From Aurantiochytrium sp. KH105 (lineage: Eukaryota > Sar > Bigyra > Thraustochytrida > Thraustochytriidae), in assembly GCA_003116975.1 (NCBI GenBank), contig BGKB01000049.1, positions 62,001 to 126,000 on the forward strand: 64,000 bases of DNA, written 5' to 3'. Numbering within the stretch: position 1 is the first letter of the stretch; each line of letters starts with the position of its first letter. The notes beneath the pieces were generated by a model. It had not been told where the DNA came from and did not search any database. It worked only from the letters and a program-made list of their open reading frames with translations. Shown here in pieces: positions 11,018-20,562 of this stretch. A program made the translations under genes and the position numbers.

Positions 11018-13681
11018 TTATGCGAGGTCTGGTCGCTCATAAATGGTCTTGCGATTGGCACGGCGATGATGTTTGCTCGGTTGCGCAAGGCGATCGAGCG
11101 ACTCGTGGTCCTGACCAGATTTCTTGCCCTTGATATTAGAAAGCGTGCGTTGGCGTCGGTGGTGGGCACGCTGCTGATCCAGGGCGCGCTGGACTCGCAT
11201 GCGAGACCGCTCCTTGAGCGTTGCCGCGTCGCACACCACGTTCTCGTCCTCACTTTCGTCTTCCACGTCCACATCATCGTCTGCCGACCCTTGCTCGGCT
11301 TCGTCTTCGTCGTTGTCGCTGCCACGGCTTCCCTTGCTGTCCTTGTCCTCAAGGCCGCTAGTCTTGTCAACACGGCTCCTGTTTCGAATTTGAGTCTTGG
11401 ATCTCGCACGGGCACCGCCACTGCCATTGCTGCTGCTGCTACTGCTCATTTGAGACTTGCTTGAAGAGGATGTTGACGTTGCTGTCTTTACGTTTCTTCG
11501 ACCGCCCTTCAAGCCGCGTCCTGTGGGAGAAAGCAAACGTCTCGCCTCGCCCTCATCCTCGGATCGATTGCCTTGCGAGAGCTGGTCATCCACATCCGCA
11601 CCGAACCCAAGCCTACCGCTACCACTCGCGCCATCGTCGTTGTCGTCATCGTCGTCGTCACTAAACGAGGAGCGTGCCGTGGAAATCGGCGTTCCCAAAT
11701 CTCCATTCCCAATGGCCCGGCGCGGACGAACGCGAATATTGTTAATGTGAGTCACCTCGTCGCCCGTGTCCAAAAGACTCAAGGCCATGTTGCACTGACG
11801 ATTCAGATTGGCAATCGTCTCGCCCGGTCGAAGTGTCGGCGCCTGAGCGCTTCCCGAACTCAAGGTCGCAAACTCGTGGCTATCCGCATCTGAGACCGGC
11901 AAAAGGGTTTCTGGCCCATCAGCGGCAGAAGCACCAAGATGCGCTGGCGTGGACGTTGACGAAGCACTCGAAGCCATTGCTCGGGACTGACTTTGCAACG
12001 TGAGGCTGACGGCATCGAGAAGACGTGTCAGCTTACTCTCGCAAGAGTTGGTGAGATCAATAATGTCGAGCCCGTTCTTACCCCCAGCCAGCCCATGCGC
12101 GCCATTGCCGCCATTGCCACTACCTGCGCTCATATTCAGCGCACCGCCACCCGACACGAGGCCGCTCGGATCATCTTCAAAGGCGAGAACTTGTTTAAAT
12201 GGTGCGAGTCGGCCCATGAGTCCAAGCATGCCAGCACGGACCTGCAAGAGCACCTTTTCGAGGCGCTCGTTTACGCCTTGCTTGATCTTGAGTTCGTGCC
12301 GTGCCTCAAGGATCTCGTTGTCGAGTTTGTCGTACATTTCACGATTGAGCTCGGAGCCGCCAATGCCGGCGGCCTTGAATTCTGCGAACTCGGTCTGCAC
12401 GCGAGCAAGCTCTTCCTTGAGCTTGCGCTGCCGTTGCTCGACCTCGAACTTCTCCTCGACTAGTGCTTGCTTGTTGGCACTTTGGCCAAGGAACTTCTCG
12501 ACCATTTCATCGAGAGACCGCACCCCTGTGGCTTCGCGAATAGCATTGAAAGCTTCCTCGTAGGTGGACACGGCTTGCGTTGCATGGCGTTGAAGTCTCT
12601 CGAGCTCTTCGTCTTGAGCAGCACTCTCCTTTACCGCGGCGATGAGCTGACGTTCCCCTTCTTCGCTCAGGTCGCCGTCCAGCTCCGCATCGAGCATCAT
12701 GCGCGCCTTTTCGCGCTTCTCGCGCCACTCCTCCATCCGCTTAGCATTCGCGGCCTCTTGTCGTCGGTGGGCGAGCTGTTTGTTCCGCAGTTCACGTTCG
12801 CGGCCAATCCGCTCCGATGCAGCGCGCAAAGCTTCTTGAGCATTTGCGTTGCCCGTCTCGAGCTGACGCATAAGCAACTTGACCTCTTCGAATTCACGCG
12901 AGCTTGCGTTCAGGGCTTCCTCCATGCCCTTGATGTGCGCATCGAAGGCGACTTGATTTACATCCAGTCGAGTTTTCATGTGCTGAAGGACCGATCGGCG
13001 ATGCAGCCTGCTCTCTAGAAGCGCCTGAGCATCGTCAATTTGCTCCTCGAGGCCGTCGAGCTGGTGCGTGTCTGATGTTTGATGCAGCTCCATCTTACGT
13101 AGAGACTCGTTCTCCACTTGTAGCGACGCAAGCTCGTCAATCGCTTGATTGAGCTGGGCCTCCTTCTCAGCGCAAGCGACTTTGAGGTCATTGTATTTTT
13201 TCGCGTTGAAGTTTAATGTTTCCTGGAGGATTTCGGAGGCGCTTTTAAGACGACCTCGCGTTCCTGGTGCATGGTTTCCTTTGCTCATGGAAGGAAGCGC
13301 TGTGCGCACGTTTCGTCGATCTGATCCGCTCTTAACCGTGGACACTTCAGCGCTGGCGGCGCGAGGTTTCGCGGTGCGACCGTCTACGAGACGAAGTGCG
13401 GACTCAGACTGGGTATTGACGAAGCTGGCGATAGCGCTCACACCGGGTTTGGCATTCATCTCGCGAACCGCTTCAACGAGGTCCTTTTTGGCAAAAATCT
13501 TGCGCGTTGCACCACCATTGTTGCCGCCTGTGCTTTCGGCCAAGCTTGCAGCTGCTCCATCGTAGAGATTCTTAATGTGATCAAGAGGCGCCAGCTTTTT
13601 GGGCATCGAAGCGTCGGTGGTAGAGGCCTTGCCGCCACCTCCGAGTTGCCTTCCCATGCTGCGCAACAAAAGGACCACCAC
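11018..13681 (-). CDS. ODAD3: Coiled-coil protein, outer dynein arm docking complex subunit-like (ODAD3/CCDC151 family)
   Basis: The 887-residue product is predicted by heptad pattern to be coiled coil over about residues 155-500. It includes an EAFNAIREATGVRSLDEMV segment near 375-395. That 'ATGV...DEvv.kFL' block is what I recall as the most conserved part of the CCDC151/CCDC63/CCDC114 group, which anchors outer dynein arms to axonemal doublets. The C-terminal ~350 residues are disordered, with Ser and Asp/Glu-rich runs and a basic tail. An alternative start at the MGRQ Met (13657) is possible. The gene is divergent from B9D1, another ciliary gene, over an 870-bp spacer. Other long-coiled-coil ciliary proteins cannot be excluded. 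Confidence 0.65.
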   Translation of the reverse strand: MVVLLLRSMGRQLGGGGKASTTDASMPKKLAPLDHIKNLYDGAAASLAESTGGNNGGATRKIFAKKDLVEAVREMNAKPGVSAIASFVNTQSESALRLVDGRTAKPRAASAEVSTVKSGSDRRNVRTALPSMSKGNHAPGTRGRLKSASEILQETLNFNAKKYNDLKVACAEKEAQLNQAIDELASLQVENESLRKMELHQTSDTHQLDGLEEQIDDAQALLESRLHRRSVLQHMKTRLDVNQVAFDAHIKGMEEALNASSREFEEVKLLMRQLETGNANAQEALRAASERIGRERELRNKQLAHRRQEAANAKRMEEWREKREKARMMLDAELDGDLSEEGERQLIAAVKESAAQDEELERLQRHATQAVSTYEEAFNAIREATGVRSLDEMVEKFLGQSANKQALVEEKFEVEQRQRKLKEELARVQTEFAEFKAAGIGGSELNREMYDKLDNEILEARHELKIKQGVNERLEKVLLQVRAGMLGLMGRLAPFKQVLAFEDDPSGLVSGGGALNMSAGSGNGGNGAHGLAGGKNGLDIIDLTNSCESKLTRLLDAVSLTLQSQSRAMASSASSTSTPAHLGASAADGPETLLPVSDADSHEFATLSSGSAQAPTLRPGETIANLNRQCNMALSLLDTGDEVTHINNIRVRPRRAIGNGDLGTPISTARSSFSDDDDDDNDDGASGSGRLGFGADVDDQLSQGNRSEDEGEARRLLSPTGRGLKGGRRNVKTATSTSSSSKSQMSSSSSSNGSGGARARSKTQIRNRSRVDKTSGLEDKDSKGSRGSDNDEDEAEQGSADDDVDVEDESEDENVVCDAATLKERSRMRVQRALDQQRAHHRRQRTLSNIKGKKSGQDHESLDRLAQPSKHHRRANRKTIYERPDLA

Positions 13682-14552
13682 TTCACCGCCACCGTTCCTC
13701 TTCTACTCTAAACGCTTCTGACCGCGCGCGCCCGCGCTCTCAATGTCGCGCGCGTGTATCAGAAACAGCTTTTCCAGACGAGAACGCCTCAGCTAGCTCA
13801 GCTAGGCCTGAGGGTTATTGCGACAGCCAAAGCTGTCTCAGCAGGATCGGAGAGTACACTCGCGCCAATTGCTAGACTTCTAGACCAAGGCCTGGCCTGA
13901 GAGAAGTGCGCCTGCCACTAGCAAACAGCACGTGCAACAAGACCTTTAGCGCACGCAGGCAGTCAGTCAGCAGCCGGCAGTCGGGAGCAGGCAGGCAATC
14001 AGCCGGCAGTCGCAGGCCAAAATCGTGCAAAAACCTGGCAACGATCCGTTGAAGTGGTCAAGGATATCCGCGAATAAGACCAGCGGGACGAACCGCTCGC
14101 GTCCCCCCCCCTCTGGAGGATGGCAGACTGTTGGAGCAGCAGCATGGCAGATGACCGTTTGGGACTCTCTCTCTGCCGCGGCGCCTGTAAGAAGCAAGAG
14201 GCAAGAAGCAAGAAGCAAGACCAAGTCCGAGTTCGCATCGCGACGGGAGCGCGCGAGCCCACGAGGCCAGAACCAGTGGGACCCAGGCGAAGCAGGGCGC
14301 GTGAAACTTGTTGTCAGCACAGGGGGAAAGTGGTTTGTGCGAGCGAGAAGGCACGAGGGCTGGCTTACGTGGCTTGCGTGAGCAGAAAAGAACTACTCGC
14401 GAACGAGCGCAAGCAAAAGCAGGTCTCGCTGTCTGAAAGAAGGAACGAGGACTCGAGTTCAAACTTGGCTCGTCTCATTCTTGTCGATAGCAGCAATAAC
14501 ATCAACAGCAAGGACCAACACAGCACGAAGGACTTTATAAGCTGTATTTAAA
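13682..14552. promoter_or_regulatory. Shared 5' region of the divergent ODAD3-like/B9D1 gene pair
   Basis: The region lies between start codons facing away from each other, so it must hold both promoters. A TTTATAAG box is seen about 20 bp before the B9D1 ATG, too close for a standard TATA distance unless the 5' UTR is minimal. A GGCAAC (half of an RFX X-box) occurs at about 14037, but no full palindrome is present. Confidence 0.45.
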
Positions 14553-15326
14553 ATGGACTTGCTGTCGCTAACGAAATCGCTCAAGACGCAGGCAGCCATT
14601 GACAAGAACGAGAATAGCAGCGTTGGATTTTTGTTGAGCGCAACGGGCCAAGTAGAGTCCGGAGACCTCAAGGGTGAGGATAGACTCTATGTCAAGTACG
14701 ACTTTACATATGGCAAGCACTGGGAGATTATCCAAGGTGTCGACAAAGGCATCTCTCAAATTGCAAACAAATCTGAAGGTTCTGAAGGCTCAGTAGTATG
14801 GAATTTCCCCCTCGAAATTCTATTCAAGAGCCTCAACGCGCACGGATGGCCTCGGCTTGTTCTCAGTGTCTTCAAGATTGATGCCTTGGGCAGAGATGTT
14901 GCTCGTGGATACGGATCAGTACACATTCCAACGCGTCCAGGCACCTATGTGCGAAAGGTGCGCCTCTTTCGTCCGGTGTGCAGTTCTTATTTTCAGCAAT
15001 TTATAGCTTGGATCCGTGGACTGCAGCCTGAATTCTACGACTCAAGGTTCGTGAGCAAATCAGAGGGGCGAGAGACCACGCGTGTTGAGTCGGTAGGCAC
15101 TGTCACGGTCAAGATTAACGTCATTGCACGAGGCATGCGCGCCCAAGGCTTTGAGGATGGAGCAAGCGTCGTACATTCTTCCGGGACAGTTTCGCGTGGG
15201 CTGTCTAGCGCCGGTACAGCAGGCCCTGGAGCACCAAATGCAAACAATCTTGGGGGCCGCGAACAATCAACCATGGGTGCGGCAGCAGCTTCCGTCCTCG
15301 AAAAGCGGTCACAAATGTTGATATAA
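14553..15326 (+). CDS. B9D1: B9 domain-containing protein 1, ciliary transition zone
   Basis: B9D1 with B9D2 and MKS1 forms the B9 subcomplex of the MKS module at the transition zone, which gates entry of membrane proteins into cilia. The 257-residue product carries a complete B9 domain (about 21-200). Recognisable blocks are GQVESGDL, LYVKYDFTYG, GISQIANKS, VWNFPLEILFKS, GWPRLVLSVF, DVARGYGSVHIP and GREVTRV-like GRETTRVES. Length fits the family (about 200), with a short Gly/Ala-rich tail added. It starts at the first ATG after the divergent promoter. Its presence, with the dynein docking gene beside it, implies the organism builds motile cilia at some life stage. Confidence 0.93.
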   Translation: MDLLSLTKSLKTQAAIDKNENSSVGFLLSATGQVESGDLKGEDRLYVKYDFTYGKHWEIIQGVDKGISQIANKSEGSEGSVVWNFPLEILFKSLNAHGWPRLVLSVFKIDALGRDVARGYGSVHIPTRPGTYVRKVRLFRPVCSSYFQQFIAWIRGLQPEFYDSRFVSKSEGRETTRVESVGTVTVKINVIARGMRAQGFEDGASVVHSSGTVSRGLSSAGTAGPGAPNANNLGGREQSTMGAAAASVLEKRSQMLI

Positions 15327-15732
15327 AGTATTCAAAGACGACTCCTCGGTCCTCTGCAAAAGTAAAAAGAAAACAAGAAAGGAAAGCTGACCCTGTTCTG
15401 TCTTGGAGATGCCTCTCACAATTTCAGTTTGCAAAGAGATTCGCTCGCTCACAGCATCATGTTCATCGAATGTACTGGGGGTTAACGACAGATTTCCTTT
15501 GCCAAGACTCAGCTTCATTAGACGATCACGGATGAGGCAAACGGTTTTGCTGACCGACGCCTGACGCTTGGAGAGTCCAACGACTTGATAAGGATAAGAA
15601 ACTTCAATTCTTCATTTCAAGCTGTGCAAGGCTCAATGATTTCGTAAAACGATCAAATCAGTGGCTATTCTAATATACAATCAGCGCCTCGGCATAGACC
15701 ACGGACAAATAGGCATCTAAAGGCTTTGGAAT
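15327..15732. other. Convergent intergenic region
   Basis: This lies between the B9D1 stop and the SPRY-LRR-NEL stop. A minus-strand frame (about 15620-15309) stays open and reads protein-like, but the only ATG is at 15518, it overlaps the B9D1 3' end and it matches nothing I recognise. Otherwise nothing is seen. Confidence 0.45.
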
Positions 15733-18700
15733 TCACTCTACGGAGTCATGTTCTTTGCCCCTACTTCTGCGCAAGAACAATCTTGATAGAGAACTTCTTG
15801 ATGCAACCTTGGTAAGGGAGTCTCCACGTTGATCTCCGCCCCCCATTGAAGAGCGTCGACTCGGTGTGCTGTCTCGTGACCATTCACTCTCGCGACGGTC
15901 TGGATCCCACGCGAGAAATCCGGCTCGCGTCGCGCTCGACAATGACGAGCGTGAAGACGCTCGTCTCGCAGGTTCTAAGCGGCCGAGCTCCTCGACAAAA
16001 GCATCCAGCCCCCAGGACACGTTATTAAAGTCCATCCCAGTCTCGATCCAGCGGTCCAAAAGCTCTGAGAGCTGCCAGGGCCCAGCCTTGCCCAGGAGGA
16101 CAGGTTCCGTTAATGGATCACCGAGAAAGGTAGTTTGACTTAGACTCACCCGCTTGGGAATGTGAGCTGGCGGGACGGAGGCCCAGGACATCTCCGTGGC
16201 CACCTCAAAGCGCAACTGTCGCTGCCATTCGGGCCACGAGGCCAACCATTGATCAAAGGCCTCTTCGCTGATGGCCAAAGCCTCGTTTGCCGCAGCGTCC
16301 AGCTCCTCGGCCGAGATTGGAATAAAATTTGGAAAAAGCATGCTCTCTGCAGCGACAGTAAGCCCCAGCCGCTCGCGCAGCTCAATTTCAAAGAAAAGGT
16401 AGACACAGATCTCGTCGACCTCGCTCTCCTCCGATTGGCCGGAGCCGGAGCTTCCCCGACGCTCGCGCTCAGCTTGCTTGTCGCGTTCAAGCGCCAGCAC
16501 TTTGCGTCGAGCATGCTCGTGCACAACTCCAAGACGCATCATGCTTTGCCCAAGCTCGCGCAGAGCTTGGCGGTCGCCGCGAGCGCGCGCAGTTTCAATG
16601 ACGGCCTGCATCTGATTAAGCGCCCAGATGGGCTTATCTCCACAGGCATCGACGCTGTCACTTATACGAACCAGTAATGAATCTCGTGCGTCAACTTCGT
16701 CCACGACTGCGCGAAGAACCTCGACTACGCGGCGTGCAAGGCCCTGCCGCAGCCCCGCTTCCTGAAACTCTTTGGCCATGCGCAGCTTTGAGAGAAATTG
16801 GGTCACGCTTGTGCGAAAGTAGCTGCCCACTGCTTGATCCACCTCGCGTGCAAATCCGTCCATGGCGATATTTGGTAATTTGCTGCGACCTACCCAAAAT
16901 TTGACACCCGCCTGAAGCGTGGTAAAATCGGGTTGTAATATGTACAACGCACCCATAAACGGGCTGCGAACAGACATTCCCTCGTGCGAGATGCCTTGAA
17001 GACGAACGATCTCACGCGAACTGATACCTGTATTCATGAGAATCATGCGTCCCGGAGTCTGCACCAACGTGTCTGGGAGAGATCCCACGCTCGGACAGCG
17101 CTGCAGGACAAACATGTGATCTGGTGCCTGGACGAAGTCCGCGGGAAAGTCCCCGAGCTCGTCGCAGTCCATTGCAAAAAAGGCGCCACCGACATACATG
17201 TTTGCAGGCAACGTCGTTAAACGCGGTACTTCCTCAATGCTTACGTCCTGATCAACATGAAGCCCTGCACCGATGAGCACTTCGCCAGAGCATCGCATGA
17301 AATTGAGGAAGCCATCAACATGCAAGTTCTCTGGAATTGAGATATCACCGCGGCAATCGTCGAAACACAACTCTCCATCAAAGATTTGAAAAGTCTCGTC
17401 GAGAAGGAGGTCCTGCTCAACGTTGTGGAAATGGAGTCCGCTTCGCACGGTCCACAAGTCCGCGTGGGGTTCAACACCGACCTGGATGCGTCGCAAAAGA
17501 TCCGCCAATGAGGACAGGTCCGTCTCAGCGATGTCCATCGCGCGGCGCGTCCATACATAGTGGCGGGATACCAGCGAAGACGCAAGAAAGGCTTCGAGAC
17601 GAGGGCCAGGGTCTTTCGGGACGGTGAGCATCATGCGACGCAAGAGTGAGAGTCGTGATCCAAAAGGGAGACTAGCGAGCGATTCGAGAACATGTGGAAG
17701 TACATCGCTTGGCGAATTACCCGACAGTTTCAACGCTTTCACCTTTGCCCAGCGATCGAGTGCAAGGGATATGAGATTTTGCATACCCTCGTAGGAAGCA
17801 TCGTTCTCGGAGAGATCGAGCTCATCCAGATCGCCACATTCTTGCAGTTCCTGCACGAGATCGCGAATGCCATCGAGTCCAAACCCCATTCCACTCATGT
17901 TCACACGCCTAAGGGATGTGCTGTCGGAAATTGCACTTCCAAGAAGTTGAGCTGCGACTTGCGGCGATCGGAGGGCATTCTGGCCGATATTGAGAAACAC
18001 AAGAGACTCATGCTGTCGCACGGCATTGGTTAACGCGGTGAGCGCGACGGAGTCCTCCTCTGCGGTCTCGAGCCCAATCTCGCACATACGAGCCACAAAG
18101 ACGTTGAGTTTGGAAGCGCTAAAGAGCATTTGCGCGCAGGCTTCCGCGCCAATTGGGTTTTCGCTGACGTCAAGTTCCTGGAGACTCGATGTCTCGAGCG
18201 CGCGCGCGAGCGTTTCCATTGACTCGCTTTCGAGCATATTCTTATCGATGCGAAGGACTTCCAGAGCCGGGTTACCGACGACAAGTCGCGCAAGATCCTC
18301 CGTATAGCGAAAGTCGAGACCGGTGTTGCCAAGATCCACGCTTTCGAGGGTGGAAGACTTTGAGAGAACTTGGAGGAGCGAGTGCGCTGCATCAGCAAGT
18401 CCCTTGGCTGCCCCAGAGGACCTCGAGCGGAATCTTGCTTCCGCTTCACGGGCAGAACTGCTTCTGGTGGGACGAATTACGCTAGATCGTGAACGACTGC
18501 GCCGCGGAGGCGTGGCCAGCGGGTTTCCTCGGAGGACAATGCGGCGAATTTGGGCTGACATGGAGAGCAAATCCATTGCCCCGGCACCTTGTTCCGATAG
18601 ACCAATGCGAGACAGATCGAGATCTTCCAGCGCAGACTCACTCGAAAGAAGCGAAGCCACCGTGGCCGACGAGACTTTATTGCCCGCAAGAGACAGCGTG

Positions 18701-20562
18701 CGAACACTGCCACCGTGCACGATAGCCTCTGCAATGGAGCCGGTCTCTGATGTATCGAGGGCGTTGTCGCCGAGCAAAAGAGTCGTCAGCGTGCTATTGT
18801 GCGCGAGTGCGTTGCACAAGTAATGGGAAACGGGATGCTCGCGCGGATCATCGAGACGGCCAACCGGCCCGCTGCCTCCGTCGCTGCCGAATACTACTCC
18901 TTGTTCTTCGTCATCTTCTTCTGCGTTGAGATCTTCGTCATCTCGGCTGCTCGACACCGAGACACGACGACGCTTGAGCCCGAGGCAGTTTCGAGAGAGA
19001 TCGAGTACACGTAGCGTGCCATTCTCAGCGAGGAGCGAGGCAACGGCCAGAGCAGACTTGCGAGATGCATTGTTGCCCGCAAGGAGGAGGCTCTCAATGG
19101 GAAGAGCCTGCGCCGCAGCAATGATTCGAGCAATAGACGCTGCATCGAGGTCGTTGTTTGATAGATCCAGGGTCCGCAACGTTTTACGCGCAGCAAGTCG
19201 ACAAATGCTGCCTACAAACCATTGCGTACTAAGACGTTGTTCGCCTCGGATCCATTCTGAAATGGGTAGAGCGTCCTGGGGCGGGTTGGATTGCGTACCG
19301 CTCACATCAAGAGCCAGCCGCATATCTTTACCTGCGGTGAGCGCAGGGCGCAAGGAGATTCCGGGCGGAATTTCGAATGCGACGCCAAAGGGCTCTTCGA
19401 AGGAACCATTCCGTCCAAAGGCCAGCTCCCCGCGCTCAAAGTCTACGACGCAGCAAAGGGTATCTCCTTCCTCCATGCGCTCTCCCCAGTTTTTCTCCTG
19501 CCCATTATGCCATATGGATCGACGGACGGTGTCAAAGGCCCAGCTCTCGGCATCGTCGCCCACTCCATCGATAAAACTGTTACACGTAAACTCTGGCGTT
19601 GCCCAGCCGATCTGCGTGAATTCGCCGCTAGTAAGATGTTCAAAGGCTACTTCATAGAACCATCGGCCAGAATTGAGCGCGACGTGCTTGAGAAGGACGG
19701 TGGACCAATAGTCATACTCGATGACGCCCGAGACCTCGTCGTGAGAGATCGAGCCTCGAAAAGCAAATACGTTGCCGCATTCCTGAACGGCGCTTCCTTT
19801 GAGAGACAAGGTTTCAAGCTTGGAGCGATGGCAACCAAGCGCTTCGACAAAGTCGCCGGCGTGGCCGCGTCCAGGAAGTCTACACGCTTCGATGCGACAG
19901 GACCGTAGGTGCTGCAGGTTGTTTCCGACGACCTCTACAAGTTGTGTTGCAAGGTCCTCGTTGATATCTGCGCCACGAATGTCGATTTCGCTGACATTGC
20001 ATTCCTGAAGTCGCGCCAGGAAAGCCTCGTGCTTGAAAAGAACATCTTGCCAGAGTTCTGACGAAATTGTTAAACGGCTTTTGCCAGCCGCCCGGGCTGC
20101 TTCAAAGAACTGCGGTTCGACGAGGTCCCACGAGGAAGCGTCGTCCTCGTGTGCGGCTCCTTCGGCCTGCGTGGCACCATTCCCATGATTGCGCCGGCTG
20201 CGTCGCACCCTGCGGCGTGACGACAAGCTCGTTCTGCTCGTGGCGCGATTGCCATCGCCAGTTGCGGCGGTTCGGCGGTCGGGCGCTCCTGCTCCTGCCG
20301 CCGGTGCAGCTGCTCGACGCCGTCGATGGGCCCGCTGCGCCAGCGCCGCGGGCTCATCCGGGGTCTCGCGCAGCGAAACCGCCGCGCTCCGCGCGCGGCG
20401 TCTCCCCGCGCTGCTCGCGCTGGCGTCACCTTCGAGGTTCTCCGCGGCGCGGTTCTCGTCTGGGCCCTCCTCGTCCGCGTCAGCTGCATCGCCATGAACC
20501 CGTGGCGGCGCCGAGCCCCTGCGCCGCGCGGCGCCCGGCCGGCACAGCAGGCGGCCCAGCAT
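15733..20562 (-). CDS. SPRY-LRR protein with C-terminal bacterial-type LRR and NEL E3 ubiquitin ligase domain
   Basis: The 1609-residue product is a mosaic. Residues 1-140 are basic, disordered and Arg/Ala-rich. A few LRRs lead to a SPRY/B30.2 domain (about 262-420, with GRWFYEV, IGWATPEF and WAFD). At least ten ribonuclease-inhibitor-type LRRs follow (about 440-990; LxxLDLSxN, LxELDVSENPIG). Residues about 1040-1170 change to short bacterial-style LRRs (LPxxLxVxGxLxxxxC pattern: LHVDGFLNF, LTTLPANMYVGG, VGSLPDTL). Residues about 1220-1475 match the NEL domain of bacterial effector ligases. They contain a CxD motif in CGDKPIWALNQM (candidate catalytic Cys1307 and Asp1309), MMRLGVVHEHARRKV, VDEICVYLFFEIELRERLGL near 1381, and FDQWLASWPEW near 1436. 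NEL enzymes carry ubiquitin as a thioester on that Cys. The last ~110 residues are Ser/Arg-rich. Activity is inferred; the domain match is by motif. Confidence 0.85.
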   Translation of the reverse strand: MLGRLLCRPGAARRRGSAPPRVHGDAADADEEGPDENRAAENLEGDASASSAGRRRARSAAVSLRETPDEPAALAQRAHRRRRAAAPAAGAGAPDRRTAATGDGNRATSRTSLSSRRRVRRSRRNHGNGATQAEGAAHEDDASSWDLVEPQFFEAARAAGKSRLTISSELWQDVLFKHEAFLARLQECNVSEIDIRGADINEDLATQLVEVVGNNLQHLRSCRIEACRLPGRGHAGDFVEALGCHRSKLETLSLKGSAVQECGNVFAFRGSISHDEVSGVIEYDYWSTVLLKHVALNSGRWFYEVAFEHLTSGEFTQIGWATPEFTCNSFIDGVGDDAESWAFDTVRRSIWHNGQEKNWGERMEEGDTLCCVVDFERGELAFGRNGSFEEPFGVAFEIPPGISLRPALTAGKDMRLALDVSGTQSNPPQDALPISEWIRGEQRLSTQWFVGSICRLAARKTLRTLDLSNNDLDAASIARIIAAAQALPIESLLLAGNNASRKSALAVASLLAENGTLRVLDLSRNCLGLKRRRVSVSSSRDDEDLNAEEDDEEQGVVFGSDGGSGPVGRLDDPREHPVSHYLCNALAHNSTLTTLLLGDNALDTSETGSIAEAIVHGGSVRTLSLAGNKVSSATVASLLSSESALEDLDLSRIGLSEQGAGAMDLLSMSAQIRRIVLRGNPLATPPRRSRSRSSVIRPTRSSSAREAEARFRSRSSGAAKGLADAAHSLLQVLSKSSTLESVDLGNTGLDFRYTEDLARLVVGNPALEVLRIDKNMLESESMETLARALETSSLQELDVSENPIGAEACAQMLFSASKLNVFVARMCEIGLETAEEDSVALTALTNAVRQHESLVFLNIGQNALRSPQVAAQLLGSAISDSTSLRRVNMSGMGFGLDGIRDLVQELQECGDLDELDLSENDASYEGMQNLISLALDRWAKVKALKLSGNSPSDVLPHVLESLASLPFGSRLSLLRRMMLTVPKDPGPRLEAFLASSLVSRHYVWTRRAMDIAETDLSSLADLLRRIQVGVEPHADLWTVRSGLHFHNVEQDLLLDETFQIFDGELCFDDCRGDISIPENLHVDGFLNFMRCSGEVLIGAGLHVDQDVSIEEVPRLTTLPANMYVGGAFFAMDCDELGDFPADFVQAPDHMFVLQRCPSVGSLPDTLVQTPGRMILMNTGISSREIVRLQGISHEGMSVRSPFMGALYILQPDFTTLQAGVKFWVGRSKLPNIAMDGFAREVDQAVGSYFRTSVTQFLSKLRMAKEFQEAGLRQGLARRVVEVLRAVVDEVDARDSLLVRISDSVDACGDKPIWALNQMQAVIETARARGDRQALRELGQSMMRLGVVHEHARRKVLALERDKQAERERRGSSGSGQSEESEVDEICVYLFFEIELRERLGLTVAAESMLFPNFIPISAEELDAAANEALAISEEAFDQWLASWPEWQRQLRFEVATEMSWASVPPAHIPKRVSLSQTTFLGDPLTEPVLLGKAGPWQLSELLDRWIETGMDFNNVSWGLDAFVEELGRLEPARRASSRSSLSSATRAGFLAWDPDRRESEWSRDSTPSRRSSMGGGDQRGDSLTKVASRSSLSRLFLRRSRGKEHDSVE

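Noticed and set aside
14030-14045. RFX X-box in the ODAD3/B9D1 spacer
   Set aside because: Only the GGCAAC half-site is present; the partner half is not at the required distance.
15309-15620. Minus-strand open frame antisense to the B9D1 3' end
   Set aside because: No early ATG, poor splice signals, no recognised family, and it overlaps a well-supported gene.
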